Assembly (NCBI GenBank): GCA_027886175.1
Contig: JAJNNQ010000003.1
Location: forward strand, 23,477,501-23,541,500
DNA length: 64,000 nt
DNA from: Phylloscopus collybita
Taxonomy: Eukaryota > Chordata > Aves > Passeriformes > Phylloscopidae
Direction of reading: 5' to 3'
The position numbers were made by a program, and so were the translations under genes. Of this stretch, positions 46,901 through 59,300 are shown piece after piece (position 1 is the stretch's first letter; each line of letters opens with the position of its first letter). The notes under the pieces were generated by a model that saw nothing but the letters and a program-made list of their open reading frames with translations, did no database searches and was not told the origin of the DNA.

Positions 46901-49900
46901 CTGCATAGCAGAGCTGTCAAGAACGAGAAGCTGCGTTTTGCCGAGAAAGCAGCGCTTCGCGGAACCACAGCCAGCGGCGTCTTTGGTACAGCCGCAGGTT
47001 GTGCGGAGAAGCGAAAGAGAGCCGGGGAAGAATGTGGAAAGCCGAACTCGGTCGCTGCAAGCAGGTGCTAGCGAACAGCTTCTGGTCACCTTGGAGAAAC
47101 TCCCCCAAGACAGTGGAGAGTCCCCGAAGATAGTGCCTTGAAATACATGCCTCGGCAGTAGCTCAGAGCAGTACTGAGTGCAGCAGGTGTCAGGCAGTCT
47201 CCTCTTGCCGTGTGCGTGCTTCTGTTTTGTGTTTCCAATGTGCAGAGAAGCACTTGTGCTTGCTGCTGCATCCAGCAAGCCAAAACGCTTTTGCAGCAAA
47301 TTTCCTGCCTTTCCCAGTACAGGATCAATTTCTAGCTGATTTACAGTTGCCTCTGCGTAGAGCAGCTAGAGGAGCAGCTCTGCCGGCTTTCCTGTGCTTC
47401 TGCATAGCAGAGCTGTCAAGAGCGAGAAGCTGCCTTTTGCCGAGAAAGCAGCGGTTCGCGGAACCACAGCCAGCGGCGTCTTTGGTACAGCCGCAGGTTG
47501 TGCGGAGAAGCGAAAGAGAGCCGGGGAAGAATGTGGAAAGCTTAACTCGGTCGCTGCAAGCGGGTGCTGGCCAACAGCTTCTGGTCACCTTGTAGAAACT
47601 TTCCCAGCACAGTGCAGAGTCCCCGTGGCTAGTTCCTTGAAATACCTTTCCTGGCAGCAGCCCAGAGCTGTACTTAGTACAGCCGGTGTCAGGCAGTCTT
47701 CTCTCGCCGTGTAAGTGCTTCTGTTTTGTGTTTCCAATGTGCAGAGAAGCCCTTTCGCTTGCTGCTGCTTCCAGCAAGCCAAAACGCTTTTGCAGCCACT
47801 TTCCTGCCTTTTCCACAGCAGGATCACTGTCTAGCTGATTTACAGTTGCCTCTGCGTAGAGCAGCTAGAGGAGCAGCTCTGCCGGCTTTCCTGTGCTTCT
47901 GCATAGCAGAGCTTTCAAGAGCGAGAAGCTGCCTTTTGCCGAGAAAGCAGCGCTTCGCAGAACCACAGCCAGCGGCGTCTTTGGTACAGCCGCAGGTTGT
48001 GCGGAGAAGCGAAAGAGAGCCGGGGAAGGAAGTGGAAAGCCGAACTCGGTCTCTGCAAGCGGGTGCTGGCGAACAGCTTCTGGTCACCTTGTAGAAACTC
48101 TCTCAGCACAGTGCAGAGTCCCCGTGGCTAGTTCCTTGAAATACCTTTCCTGGCAGCAGCCCAGAGCTGTACTGAGTGCAGCAGGTGTCAGGCAGTCTCC
48201 TCTCGCCGTGTAGGTGCTTCTGTTTTGTGTTTGCAGCGTGCAGAGAAGCCCTGGTGCTTGCTGCTGCTTCCAGCAAGCCAAAACGCTTTTGCAGCCACTT
48301 TCCTGCCTTTTCCACAGCAGGATCACTGTCTAGCTGATTTACAGTTGCCTCTGCGTAGAGCAGCTAGAGGAGCAGCTCTGCCGGCTTTCCTGTGCTTCTG
48401 CATAGCAGAGCTTTCAAGAACGAGAAGCTGCCTTTTGCCGAGAAAGCAGCGCTTCGCGGAACCACAGCCAGCGGCGTCTTCGGTACAGCCGCAGGTTGTG
48501 CGGAGAAGCGAAAGAGAGCCGGGGAAGAATGTGGAAAGCCGAACTCGGTCGCTGCAAGCAGGTGCTAGCGAACAGCTTCTGGTCACCTTGGAGAAACTCC
48601 CCCAAGACAGTGGAGAGTCCCCGAAGATAGTGCCTTGAAATACATGCCTCGGCAGTAGCCCAGAGCAGTACTGAGTGCAGCAGGTGTCAGGCAGTCTCGT
48701 CTTGCCGTGTGCGTGCTTCTGTTTTGTGTTTCCAATGTGCAGAGAAGCACTTGTGCTTGCTGCTGCATCCAGCAAGCCAAAACGCTTTTGCAGCAAATTT
48801 CCTGCCTTTCCCACTACAGGATCAATTTCTAGCTGATTTACAGTTGCTTCTGCGTAGAGCAGCTAGAGGAGCAGCTCTGCCGGCTTTCCTGTGCTTCTGC
48901 ATAGCAGAGCTGTCAAGAGCGAGAAGCTGCCTTTTGCCGAGAAAGCAGCGGTTCGCGAAACCACAGCCAGCGGCGTCTTCGGTACAGCCGCAGCTTGTGC
49001 GGAGAAGCGAAAGAGAGCCGGGGAAGAATGTGGAAAGCCGAACTCGGTCGCTGCAAGCGGGTGCTGGCCAACAGCTTCTGGTCACCTTGTAGAAACTCTC
49101 CCAGCACAGTGCAGAGTCCCCGTGGCTAGTTCCTTGAAATACCTTTCCTGGCAGCAGCCCAGAGCTGTACTGAGTGCAGCAGGTGTCAGGCAGTCTCCTC
49201 TCGCCGTGTAGGTGCTTCTGTTTTGTGTTTGCAGCGTGCAGAGAAGCCCTGGTGCTTGCTGCTGCTTCCAGCAAGCCAAAACGCTTTTGCAGCCACTTTC
49301 CTGCCTTTTCCACAACAGGATCACTGTCTAGCTGATTTACAGTTGCCTCTGCGTAGAGCAGCTAGAGGAGCAGCTCTGCCGGCTTTCCTGTGCTTCTGCA
49401 TAGCAGAGCTGTCAAGAACGAGAAGCTGCGTTTTGCCGAGAAAGCAGCGCTTCGCGGAACCACAGCCAGCGGCGTCTTCGGTACAGCCGCAGGTTGTGCG
49501 GAGAAGCGAAAGAGAGCCGGGGAAGAATGTGGAAAGCCGAACTCGGTCGCTGCAAGCAGGTGCTAGCGAACAGCTTCTGGTCACCTTGGAGAAACTCCCC
49601 CAAGACAGTGGAGAGTCCCCGAAGCTAGTGCCTTGAAATACATGCCTTGGCAGTAGCCCAGAGCAGTACTGAGTGCAGCAGGTGTCAGGCAGTCTCCTCT
49701 TGCCGTGTGCGTGCTTCTGTTTTGTGTTTCCAATGGGCAGAGAAGGACTTGTGCTTGCTGCTGCATCCAGCAAGCCAAAACGCTTTTGCAGCAACTTTCC
49801 TGCCTTTCCCACTACAGGATCAATTTCTAGCTGATTTACAGTTGTTTCTGCGTAGAGCAGCTAGAGGAGCAGCTCTGCCGGCTTTCCTGTGCTTCTGCAT

Positions 49901-52900
49901 AGCAGAGCTGTCAAGAGCGAGAAGCTGCCTTTTGCCGAGAAAGCAGCGGTTCGCGGAACCACAGCCAGCGGCGTCTTTGGTACAGCCGCAGGTTGTGCGG
50001 AGAAGCGAAAGAGAGCCGGGGAAGAATGTGGAAAGCTTAACTCGGTCGCTGCAAGCGGGTGCTGGCCAACAGCTTCTGGTCACCTTGTAGAAACTTTCCC
50101 AGCACAGTGCAGAGTCCCCGTGGCTAGTTCCTTGAAATACCTTTCCTGGCAGCAGCCCAGAGCTTTACTTAGTACAGCCGGTGTCAGGCAGTTTCCGCTT
50201 GCCGTGTAGGTGCTTCTGTGTTGTGTTTGCAGCGTGCAGAGAAGCCCTTTCGCTTGCTGCTGCTTCCAGCAAGCCAAAACGCTTTTGCAGCCACTTTCCT
50301 GCCTTTTCCACAGCAGGATCACTGTCTAGCTGATTTACAGTTGCCTCTGCGTAGAGCAGCTAGAGGAGCAGCTCTGCCGGCTTTCCTGTGCTTCTGCATA
50401 GCAGAGCTTTCAAGAACGAGAAGCTGCCTTTTGCCGAGAAAGCAGCGCTTCGCGGAACCACAGCCAGCGGCGTCTTCGGTACAGCCGCAGGTTGTGCGGA
50501 GAAGCGAAAGAGAGCCGGGGAAGAATGTGGAAAGCCGAACTCGGTCGCTGCAAGCAGGTGCTAGCGAACAGCTTCTGGTCCCCTTGGAGAAACTCCCCCA
50601 AGACAGTGGAGAGTCCCCGAAGCTAGTGCCTTGAAATACATGCCTCGGCAGTAGCCCAGAGCAGTACTGAGTGCAGCAGGTGTCAGGCAGTCTCGTCTTG
50701 CCGTGTGCGTGCTTCTGTTTTGTGTTTCCAATGTGCAGAGAAGCACTCGTGCTTGCTGCTGCATCCAGCAAGCCAAAACGCTTTTGCAGCAAATTTCCTG
50801 CCTTTCCCACTACAGGATCAATTTCTAGCTGATTTCCAGTTGCCTCTGCGTAGAGCAGCTAGAGGAGCAGCTCTGCCGGCTTTCCTGTGCTTCTGCATAG
50901 CAGAGCTGTCAAGAGCGAGACGCTGCCTTTTGCCGAGATAGCAGCGGTTCGCGAAACCACAGCCAGCGGCGTCTTCGGTACAGCCGCAGGTTGTGCGGAG
51001 AAGCGAAAGAGAGCCGGGGAAGAATGTGGAAAGCCGAACTCGGTCGCTGCAAGCGGGTGCTGGCCAACAGCTTCTGGTCACCGTGTAGAAACTCTCCCAG
51101 CACAGTGCAGAGTCCCTGTGGCTAGTTCCTTGAAATACCTTTCCTGGCAGCAGCCCAGAGCTGTACTTAGTGCAGCCGGTGTCAGGCAGTCTCTTCTTGC
51201 CGTGTGCGTGCTTCTGTTTTGTGTTTGCAGCGTGCAGAGAAGCCCTTTCGCTTGCTGCTGCTTCCAGCAAGCCAAAACGCTTTTGCAGCCACTTTCCTGC
51301 CTTTTCCACACCAGGATCACTGTCTAGCTGATTTACAGTTGCCTCTGCGTAGAGCAGCTAGAGGAGCAGCTCTGCCGGCTTTCCTGTGCTTCTGCATAGC
51401 AGAGCTGTCAAGAACGAGAAGCTGCGTTTTGCCGAGAAAGCAGCGCTTCGCGGAACCACAGCCAGCGGCGTCTTTGGTACAGCCGCAGGTTGTGCGGAGA
51501 AGCGAAAGAGAGCCGGGGAAGAATGTGGAAAGCCGAACTCGGTCGCTGCAAGCAGGTGCTAGCGAACAGCTTCTGGTCACCTTGGAGAAACTCCCCCAAG
51601 ACAGTGGAGAGTCCCCGAAGATAGTGCCTTGAAATACATGCCTCGGCAGTAGCTCAGAGCAGTACTGAGTGCAGCAGGTGTCAGGCAGTCTCCTCTTGCC
51701 GTGTGCGTGCTTCTGTTTTGTGTTTCCAATGTGCAGAGAAGCACTTGTGCTTGCTGCTGCATCCAGCAAGCCAAAACGCTTTTGCAGCAAATTTCCTGCC
51801 TTTCCCAGTACAGGATCAATTTCTAGCTGATTTACAGTTGCCTCTGCGTAGAGCAGCTAGAGGAGCAGCTCTGCCGGCTTTCCTGTGCTTCTGCATAGCA
51901 GAGCTGTCAAGAGCGAGAAGCTGCCTTTTGCCGAGAAAGCAGCGGTTCGCGGAACCACAGCCAGCGGCGTCTTTGGTACAGCCGCAGGTTGTGCGGAGAA
52001 GCGAAAGAGAGCCGGGGAAGAATGTGGAAAGCTTAACTCGGTCGCTGCAAGCGGGTGCTGGCCAACAGCTTCTGGTCACCGTGTAGAAACTCTCCCAGCA
52101 CAGTGCAGAGTCCCTGTGGCTAGTTCCTTGAAATACCTTTCCTGGCAGCAGCCCAGAGCTGTACTTAGTGCAGCCGGTGTCAGGCAGTCTCTTCTTGCCG
52201 TGTGCGTGCTTCTGTTTTGTGTTTGCAGCGTGCAGAGAAGCCCTTTCGCTTGCTGCTGCTTCCAGCAAGCCAAAACGCTTTTGCAGCCACTTTCCTGCCT
52301 TTTCCACACCAGGATCACTGTCTAGCTGATTTACAGTTGCCTCTGCGTAGAGCAGCTAGAGGAGCAGCTCTGCCGGCTTTCCTGTGCTTCTGCATAGCAG
52401 AGCTGTCAAGAACGAGAAGCTGCGTTTTGCCGAGAAAGCAGCGCTTCGCGGAACCACAGCCAGCGGCGTCTTTGGTACAGCCGCAGGTTGTGCGGAGAAG
52501 CGAAAGAGAGCCGGGGAAGAATGTGGAAAGCCGAACTCGGTCGCTGCAAGCAGGTGCTAGCGAACAGCTTCTGGTCACCTTGGAGAAACTCCCCCAAGAC
52601 AGTGGAGAGTCCCCGAAGATAGTGCCTTGAAATACATGCCTCGGCAGTAGCTCAGAGCAGTACTGAGTGCAGCAGGTGTCAGGCAGTCTCCTCTTGCCGT
52701 GTGCGTGCTTCTGTTTTGTGTTTCCAATGTGCAGAGAAGCACTTGTGCTTGCTGCTGCATCCAGCAAGCCAAAACGCTTTTGCAGCAAATTTCCTGCCTT
52801 TCCCAGTACAGGATCAATTTCTAGCTGATTTACAGTTGCCTCTGCGTAGAGCAGCTAGAGGAGCAGCTCTGCCGGCTTTCCTGTGCTTCTGCATAGCAGA

Positions 52901-55900
52901 GCTGTCAAGAGCGAGAAGCTGCCTTTTGCCGAGAAAGCAGCGGTTCGCGGAACCACAGCCAGCGGCGTCTTTGGTACAGCCGCAGGTTGTGCGGAGAAGC
53001 GAAAGAGAGCCGGGGAAGAATGTGGAAAGCTTAACTCGGTCGCTGCAAGCGGGTGCTGGCCAACAGCTTCTGGTCACCTTGTAGAAACTTTCCCAGCACA
53101 GTGCAGAGTCCCCGTGGCTAGTTCCTTGAAATACCTTTCCTGGCAGCAGCCCAGAGCTTTACTTAGTACAGCCGGTGTCAGGCAGTTTCCGCTTGCCGTG
53201 TAGGTGCTTCTGTTTTGTGTTTGCAGCGTGCAGAGAAGCCCTTTCGCTTGCTGCTGCTTCCAGCAAGCCAAAACACTTTTGCAGCCACTTTCCTGCCTTT
53301 TCCACAGCAGGATCACTGTCTAGCTGATTTACAGTTGCCTCTGCGTAGAGCAGCTAGAGGAGCAGCTCTGCCGGCTTTCCTGTGCTTCTGCATAGCAGAG
53401 CTGTCAAGAACGAGAAGCTGCGTTTTGCCGAGAAAGCAGCGCTTCGCGGAACCACAGCCAGCGGCGTCTTTGGTACAGCCGCAGGTTGTGCGGAGAAGCG
53501 AAAGAGAGCCGGGGAAGAATGTGGAAAGCCGAACTCGGTCGCTGCAAGCAGGTGCTAGCGAACAGCTTCTGGTCACCTTGGAGAAACTCCCCCAAGACAG
53601 TGGAGAGTCCCCGAAGATAGTGCCTTGAAATACATGCCTCGGCAGTAGCCCAGAGCAGTACTGAGTACAGCAGGTGTCAGGCAGTCTCCTCTTGCCGTGT
53701 GCGTGCTTCTGTTTTGTGTTTCCAATGTGCAGAGAAGCACTCCTGCTTGCTGCTGCATCCAGCAAGCCAAAACGCTTTTGCAGCAAATTTCCTGCCTTTC
53801 CCACTACAGGATCAATTTCTAGCTGATTTACAGTTGCTTCTGCGTAGAGCAGCTAGAGGAGCAGCTCTGCCGGCTTTCCTGTGCTTCTGCATAGCAGAGC
53901 TGTCAAGAGCGAGAAGCTGCCTTTTGCCGAGAAAGCAGCGGTTCGCGAAACCACAGCCAGCGGCGTCTTTGGTACAGCCGCAGGTTGTGCGGAGAAGCGA
54001 AAGAGAGCCGGGGAAGAATGTGGAAAGCCGAACTCGGTCGCTGCAAGCGGGTGCTGCCCAACAGCTTCTGGTCACCGTGTAGAAACTCTCCCAGCACAGT
54101 GCAGAGTCCCTGTGGCTAGTTCCTTGAAATACCTTTCCTGGCAGCAGCCCAGAGCTGTACTTAGTGCAGCCGGTGTCAGGCAGTCTCCTCTCGCCGTGTA
54201 GGTGCTTCTGTTTTGTGTTTGCAGCGTGCAGAGAAGCCCTTTCGCTTGCTGCTGCTTCCAGCAAGCCAAAACGCTTTTGCAGCCACTTTCCTGCCTTTTC
54301 CACAGCAGGATCACTGTCTAGCTGATTTACAGTTGCCTCTGCGTAGAGCAGCTAGAGGAGCAGCTCTGCCGGCTTTCCTGTGCTTCTGCATAGCAGAGCT
54401 GTCAAGAACGAGAAGCTGCGTTTTGCCGAGAAAGCAGCGCTTCGCGGAACCACAGCCAGCGGCGTCTTCGATACAGCCGCAGCTTGTGCGGAGAAGCGAA
54501 AGAGAGCCGGGGAAGAATGTGGAAAGCCGAACTCGGTCTCTGCAAGCGGGTGCTGGCGAACAGCTTCTGGTCACCTTGTAGAAACTCTCCCAGCACAGTG
54601 CAGAGTCCCCGTGGCTAGTTCCTTGAAATACCTTTCCTGGCAGCAGCCCAGAGCTGTACTGAGTGCAGCAGGTGTCAGGCAGTCTCCTCTCGCCGTGTAG
54701 GTGCTTCTGTTTTGTGTTTGCAGCGTGCAGAGAAGCCCTGGTGCTTGCTGCTGCTTCCAGCAAGCCAAAACGCTTTTGCAGCCACTTTCCTGCCTTTTCC
54801 ACAACAGGATCACTGTCTAGCTGATTTACAGTTGCCTCTGCGTAGAGCAGCTAGAGGAGCAGCTCTGCCGGCTTTCCTGTGCTTCTGCATAGCAGAGCTG
54901 TCAAGAACGAGAAGCTGCGTTTTGCCGAGAAAGCAGCGCTTCGCGGAACCACAGCCAGCGGCGTCTTCGGTACAGCCGCAGCTTGTGCGGAGAAGCGAAA
55001 GAGAGCCGGGGAAGAATGTGGAAAGCCGAACTCGGTCGCTGCAAGCAGGTGCTAGCGAACAGCTTCTGGTCACCTTGGAGAAACTCCCCCAAGACAGTGG
55101 AGAGTCCCCGAAGCTAGTGCCTTGAAATACATGCCTTGGCAGTAGCCCAGAGCAGTACTGAGTGCAGCAGGTGTCAGGCAGTCTCCTCTTGCCGTGTGCG
55201 TGCTTCTGTTTTGTGTTTCCAATGTGCAGAGAAGCACTCGTGCTTGCTGCTGCATCCAGCAAGCCAAAACGCTTTTGCAGCAACTTTCCTGCCTTTCCCA
55301 CTACAGGATCAATTTCTAGCTGATTTACAGTTGTTTCTGCGTAGAGCAGCTAGAGGAGCAGCTCTGCCGGCTTTCCTGTGCTTCTGCATAGCAGAGCTGT
55401 CAAGAACGAGAAGCTGCGTTTTGCCGAGAAAGCAGCGGTTCGCGGAACCACAGCCAGCGGCGTCTTTGGTACAGCCGCAGGTTGTGCGGAGAAGCGAAAG
55501 AGAGCCGGGGAAGGAAGTGGAAAGCCGAACTCGGTCTCTGCAATCGGGTGCTGGCGAACAGCTTCTGGTCACCTTGTAGAAACTCTCTCAGCACAGTGCA
55601 GAGTCCCCGTGGCTAGTTCCTTGAAATACCTTTCCTGGCAGCAGGCCAGAGCTGTACTGAGTGCAGCAGGTGTCAGGCAGTCTCCTCTCGCCGTGTAGGT
55701 GCTTCTGTTTTGTGTTTGCAGCGTGCAGAGAAGCCCTTTCGCTTGCTGCTGCTTCCAGCAAGCCAAAACGCTTTTGCAGCCACTTTCCTGCCTTTTCCAC
55801 AGCAGGATCACGGTCTAGCTGATTTACAGTTGCCTCTGCGTAGAGCAGCTAGAGGAGCAGCTCTGCCGGCTTTCCTGTGCTTCTGCATAGCAGAGCTTTC

Positions 55901-56387
55901 AAGAACGAGAAGCTGCCTTTTGCCGAGAAAGCAGCGCTTCGCGGAACCACAGCCAGCGGCGTCTTCGGTACAGCCGCAGGTTGTGCGGAGAAGCGAAAGA
56001 GAGCCGGGGAAGAATGTGGAAAGCCGAACTCGGTCGCTGCAAGCAGGTGCTAGCGAACAGCTTCTGGTCACCTTGGAGAAACTCCCCCAAGACAGTGGAG
56101 TGTCCCCGAAGCTAGTGCCTTGAAATACATGCCTCGGCAGTAGCCCAGAGCAGTACTGAGTGCAGCAGGTGTCAGGCAGTCTCGTCTTGCCGTGTGCGTG
56201 CTTCTGTTTTGTGTTTCCAATGTGCAGAGAAGCACTCGTGCTTGCTGCTGCATCCAGCAAGCCAAAACGCTTTTGCAGCAAATTTCCTGCCTTTCCCACT
56301 ACAGGATCAATTTCTAGCTGATTTACAGTTGCCTCTGCGTAGAGCAGCTAGAGGAGCAGCTCTGCCGGCTTTCCTGTGCTTCTGCAT
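49901..56387 (+). repeat. 13-monomer higher-order repeat, copy 1 (6,487 bp)
   Basis: Monomers 101-113 match monomers 114-126 at an offset of 6,487 bp. The unit starts with two monomers of a type seen earlier as monomers 21-22 (CTGGTCCCCTTGG near 50575 and 10655). It continues with a duplicated dimer (monomers 103-104 and 105-106) and one A monomer with AACACTTTTGC near 53272, and ends with the six-monomer cassette. The A-A doublet is monomers 109-110. Confidence 0.92.
51078..53073 (+). repeat. Dimer duplication nested in 13-mer copy 1
   Basis: Monomers 103-104 and 105-106 repeat at 998 bp. Both pairs are the same subtype pair that appears once in each 17-mer unit (monomers 60-61, 77-78, 94-95). 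The same doubling is present in 13-mer copy 2 (57565-59560), so it preceded the 13-mer duplication. Confidence 0.85.
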
Positions 56388-59300
56388 AGCAGAGCTGTCA
56401 AGAGCGAGAAGCTGCCTTTTGCCGAGAAAGCAGCGGTTCGCGGAACCACAGCCAGCGGCGTCTTTGGTACAGCCGCAGGTTGTGCGGAGAAGCGAAAGAG
56501 AGCCGGGGAAGAATGTGGAAAGCTTAACTCGGTCGCTGCAAGCGGGTGCTGGCCAACAGCTTCTGGTCACCTTGTAGAAACTTTCCCAGCACAGTGCAGA
56601 GTCCCCGTGGCTAGTTCCTTGAAATACCTTTCCTGGCAGCAGCCCAGAGCTTTACTTAGTACAGCCGGTGTCAGGCAGTTTCCGCTTGCCGTGTAGGTGC
56701 TTCTGTGTTGTGTTTGCAGCGTGCAGAGAAGCCCTTTCGCTTGCTGCTGCTTCCAGCAAGCCAAAACGCTTTTGCAGCCACTTTCCTGCCTTTTCCACAG
56801 CAGGATCACTGTCTAGCTGATTTACAGTTGCCTCTGCGTAGAGCAGCTAGAGGAGCAGCTCTGCCGGCTTTCCTGTGCTTCTGCATAGCAGAGCTTTCAA
56901 GAACGAGAAGCTGCCTTTTGCCGAGAAAGCAGCGCTTCGCGGAACCACAGCCAGCGGCGTCTTCGGTACAGCCGCAGGTTGTGCGGAGAAGCGAAAGAGA
57001 GCCGGGGAAGAATGTGGAAAGCCGAACTCGGTCGCTGCAAGCAGGTGCTAGCGAACAGCTTCTGGTCCCCTTGGAGAAACTCCCCCAAGACAGTGGAGAG
57101 TCCCCGAAGCTAGTGCCTTGAAATACATGCCTCGGCAGTAGCCCAGAGCAGTACTGAGTGCAGCAGGTGTCAGGCAGTCTCGTCTTGCCGTGTGCGTGCT
57201 TCTGTTTTGTGTTTCCAATGTGCAGAGAAGCACTCGTGCTTGCTGCTGCATCCAGCAAGCCAAAACGCTTTTGCAGCAAATTTCCTGCCTTTCCCACTAC
57301 AGGATCAATTTCTAGCTGATTTCCAGTTGCCTCTGCGTAGAGCAGCTAGAGGAGCAGCTCTGCCGGCTTTCCTGTGCTTCTGCATAGCAGAGCTGTCAAG
57401 AGCGAGACGCTGCCTTTTGCCGAGATAGCAGCGGTTCGCGAAACCACAGCCAGCGGCGTCTTCGGTACAGCCGCAGGTTGTGCGGAGAAGCGAAAGAGAG
57501 CCGGGGAAGAATGTGGAAAGCCGAACTCGGTCGCTGCAAGCGGGTGCTGGCCAACAGCTTCTGGTCACCGTGTAGAAACTCTCCCAGCACAGTGCAGAGT
57601 CCCTGTGGCTAGTTCCTTGAAATACCTTTCCTGGCAGCAGCCCAGAGCTGTACTTAGTGCAGCCGGTGTCAGGCAGTCTCTTCTTGCCGTGTGCGTGCTT
57701 CTGTTTTGTGTTTGCAGCGTGCAGAGAAGCCCTTTCGCTTGCTGCTGCTTCCAGCAAGCCAAAACGCTTTTGCAGCCACTTTCCTGCCTTTTCCACACCA
57801 GGATCACTGTCTAGCTGATTTACAGTTGCCTCTGCGTAGAGCAGCTAGAGGAGCAGCTCTGCCGGCTTTCCTGTGCTTCTGCATAGCAGAGCTGTCAAGA
57901 ACGAGAAGCTGCGTTTTGCCGAGAAAGCAGCGCTTCGCGGAACCACAGCCAGCGGCGTCTTTGGTACAGCCGCAGGTTGTGCGGAGAAGCGAAAGAGAGC
58001 CGGGGAAGAATGTGGAAAGCCGAACTCGGTCGCTGCAAGCAGGTGCTAGCGAACAGCTTCTGGTCACCTTGGAGAAACTCCCCCAAGACAGTGGAGAGTC
58101 CCCGAAGATAGTGCCTTGAAATACATGCCTCGGCAGTAGCTCAGAGCAGTACTGAGTGCAGCAGGTGTCAGGCAGTCTCCTCTTGCCGTGTGCGTGCTTC
58201 TGTTTTGTGTTTCCAATGTGCAGAGAAGCACTTGTGCTTGCTGCTGCATCCAGCAAGCCAAAACGCTTTTGCAGCAAATTTCCTGCCTTTCCCAGTACAG
58301 GATCAATTTCTAGCTGATTTACAGTTGCCTCTGCGTAGAGCAGCTAGAGGAGCAGCTCTGCCGGCTTTCCTGTGCTTCTGCATAGCAGAGCTGTCAAGAG
58401 CGAGAAGCTGCCTTTTGCCGAGAAAGCAGCGGTTCGCGGAACCACAGCCAGCGGCGTCTTTGGTACAGCCGCAGGTTGTGCGGAGAAGCGAAAGAGAGCC
58501 GGGGAAGAATGTGGAAAGCTTAACTCGGTCGCTGCAAGCGGGTGCTGGCCAACAGCTTCTGGTCACCGTGTAGAAACTCTCCCAGCACAGTGCAGAGTCC
58601 CTGTGGCTAGTTCCTTGAAATACCTTTCCTGGCAGCAGCCCAGAGCTGTACTTAGTGCAGCCGGTGTCAGGCAGTCTCTTCTTGCCGTGTGCGTGCTTCT
58701 GTTTTGTGTTTGCAGCGTGCAGAGAAGCCCTTTCGCTTGCTGCTGCTTCCAGCAAGCCAAAACGCTTTTGCAGCCACTTTCCTGCCTTTTCCACACCAGG
58801 ATCACTGTCTAGCTGATTTACAGTTGCCTCTGCGTAGAGCAGCTAGAGGAGCAGCTCTGCCGGCTTTCCTGTGCTTCTGCATAGCAGAGCTGTCAAGAAC
58901 GAGAAGCTGCGTTTTGCCGAGAAAGCAGCGCTTCGCGGAACCACAGCCAGCGGCGTCTTTGGTACAGCCGCAGGTTGTGCGGAGAAGCGAAAGAGAGCCG
59001 GGGAAGAATGTGGAAAGCCGAACTCGGTCGCTGCAAGCAGGTGCTAGCGAACAGCTTCTGGTCACCTTGGAGAAACTCCCCCAAGACAGTGGAGAGTCCC
59101 CGAAGATAGTGCCTTGAAATACATGCCTCGGCAGTAGCTCAGAGCAGTACTGAGTGCAGCAGGTGTCAGGCAGTCTCCTCTTGCCGTGTGCGTGCTTCTG
59201 TTTTGTGTTTCCAATGTGCAGAGAAGCACTTGTGCTTGCTGCTGCATCCAGCAAGCCAAAACGCTTTTGCAGCAAATTTCCTGCCTTTCCCAGTACAGGA

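Larger units (their letters stand above)
41418..49900 (+). repeat. 17-monomer higher-order repeat, copy 3, with a mosaic patch
   Basis: Monomers 84-100 follow copies 1 and 2 except at about 42600-43850. There the first A-A doublet is missing, a B monomer of the type found at the end of the unit appears instead (monomer 87), and monomer 88 is an A/B hybrid. The unit still has 17 monomers, because the loss and gain balance. From monomer 89 onward it matches the other copies again. Confidence 0.92.
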
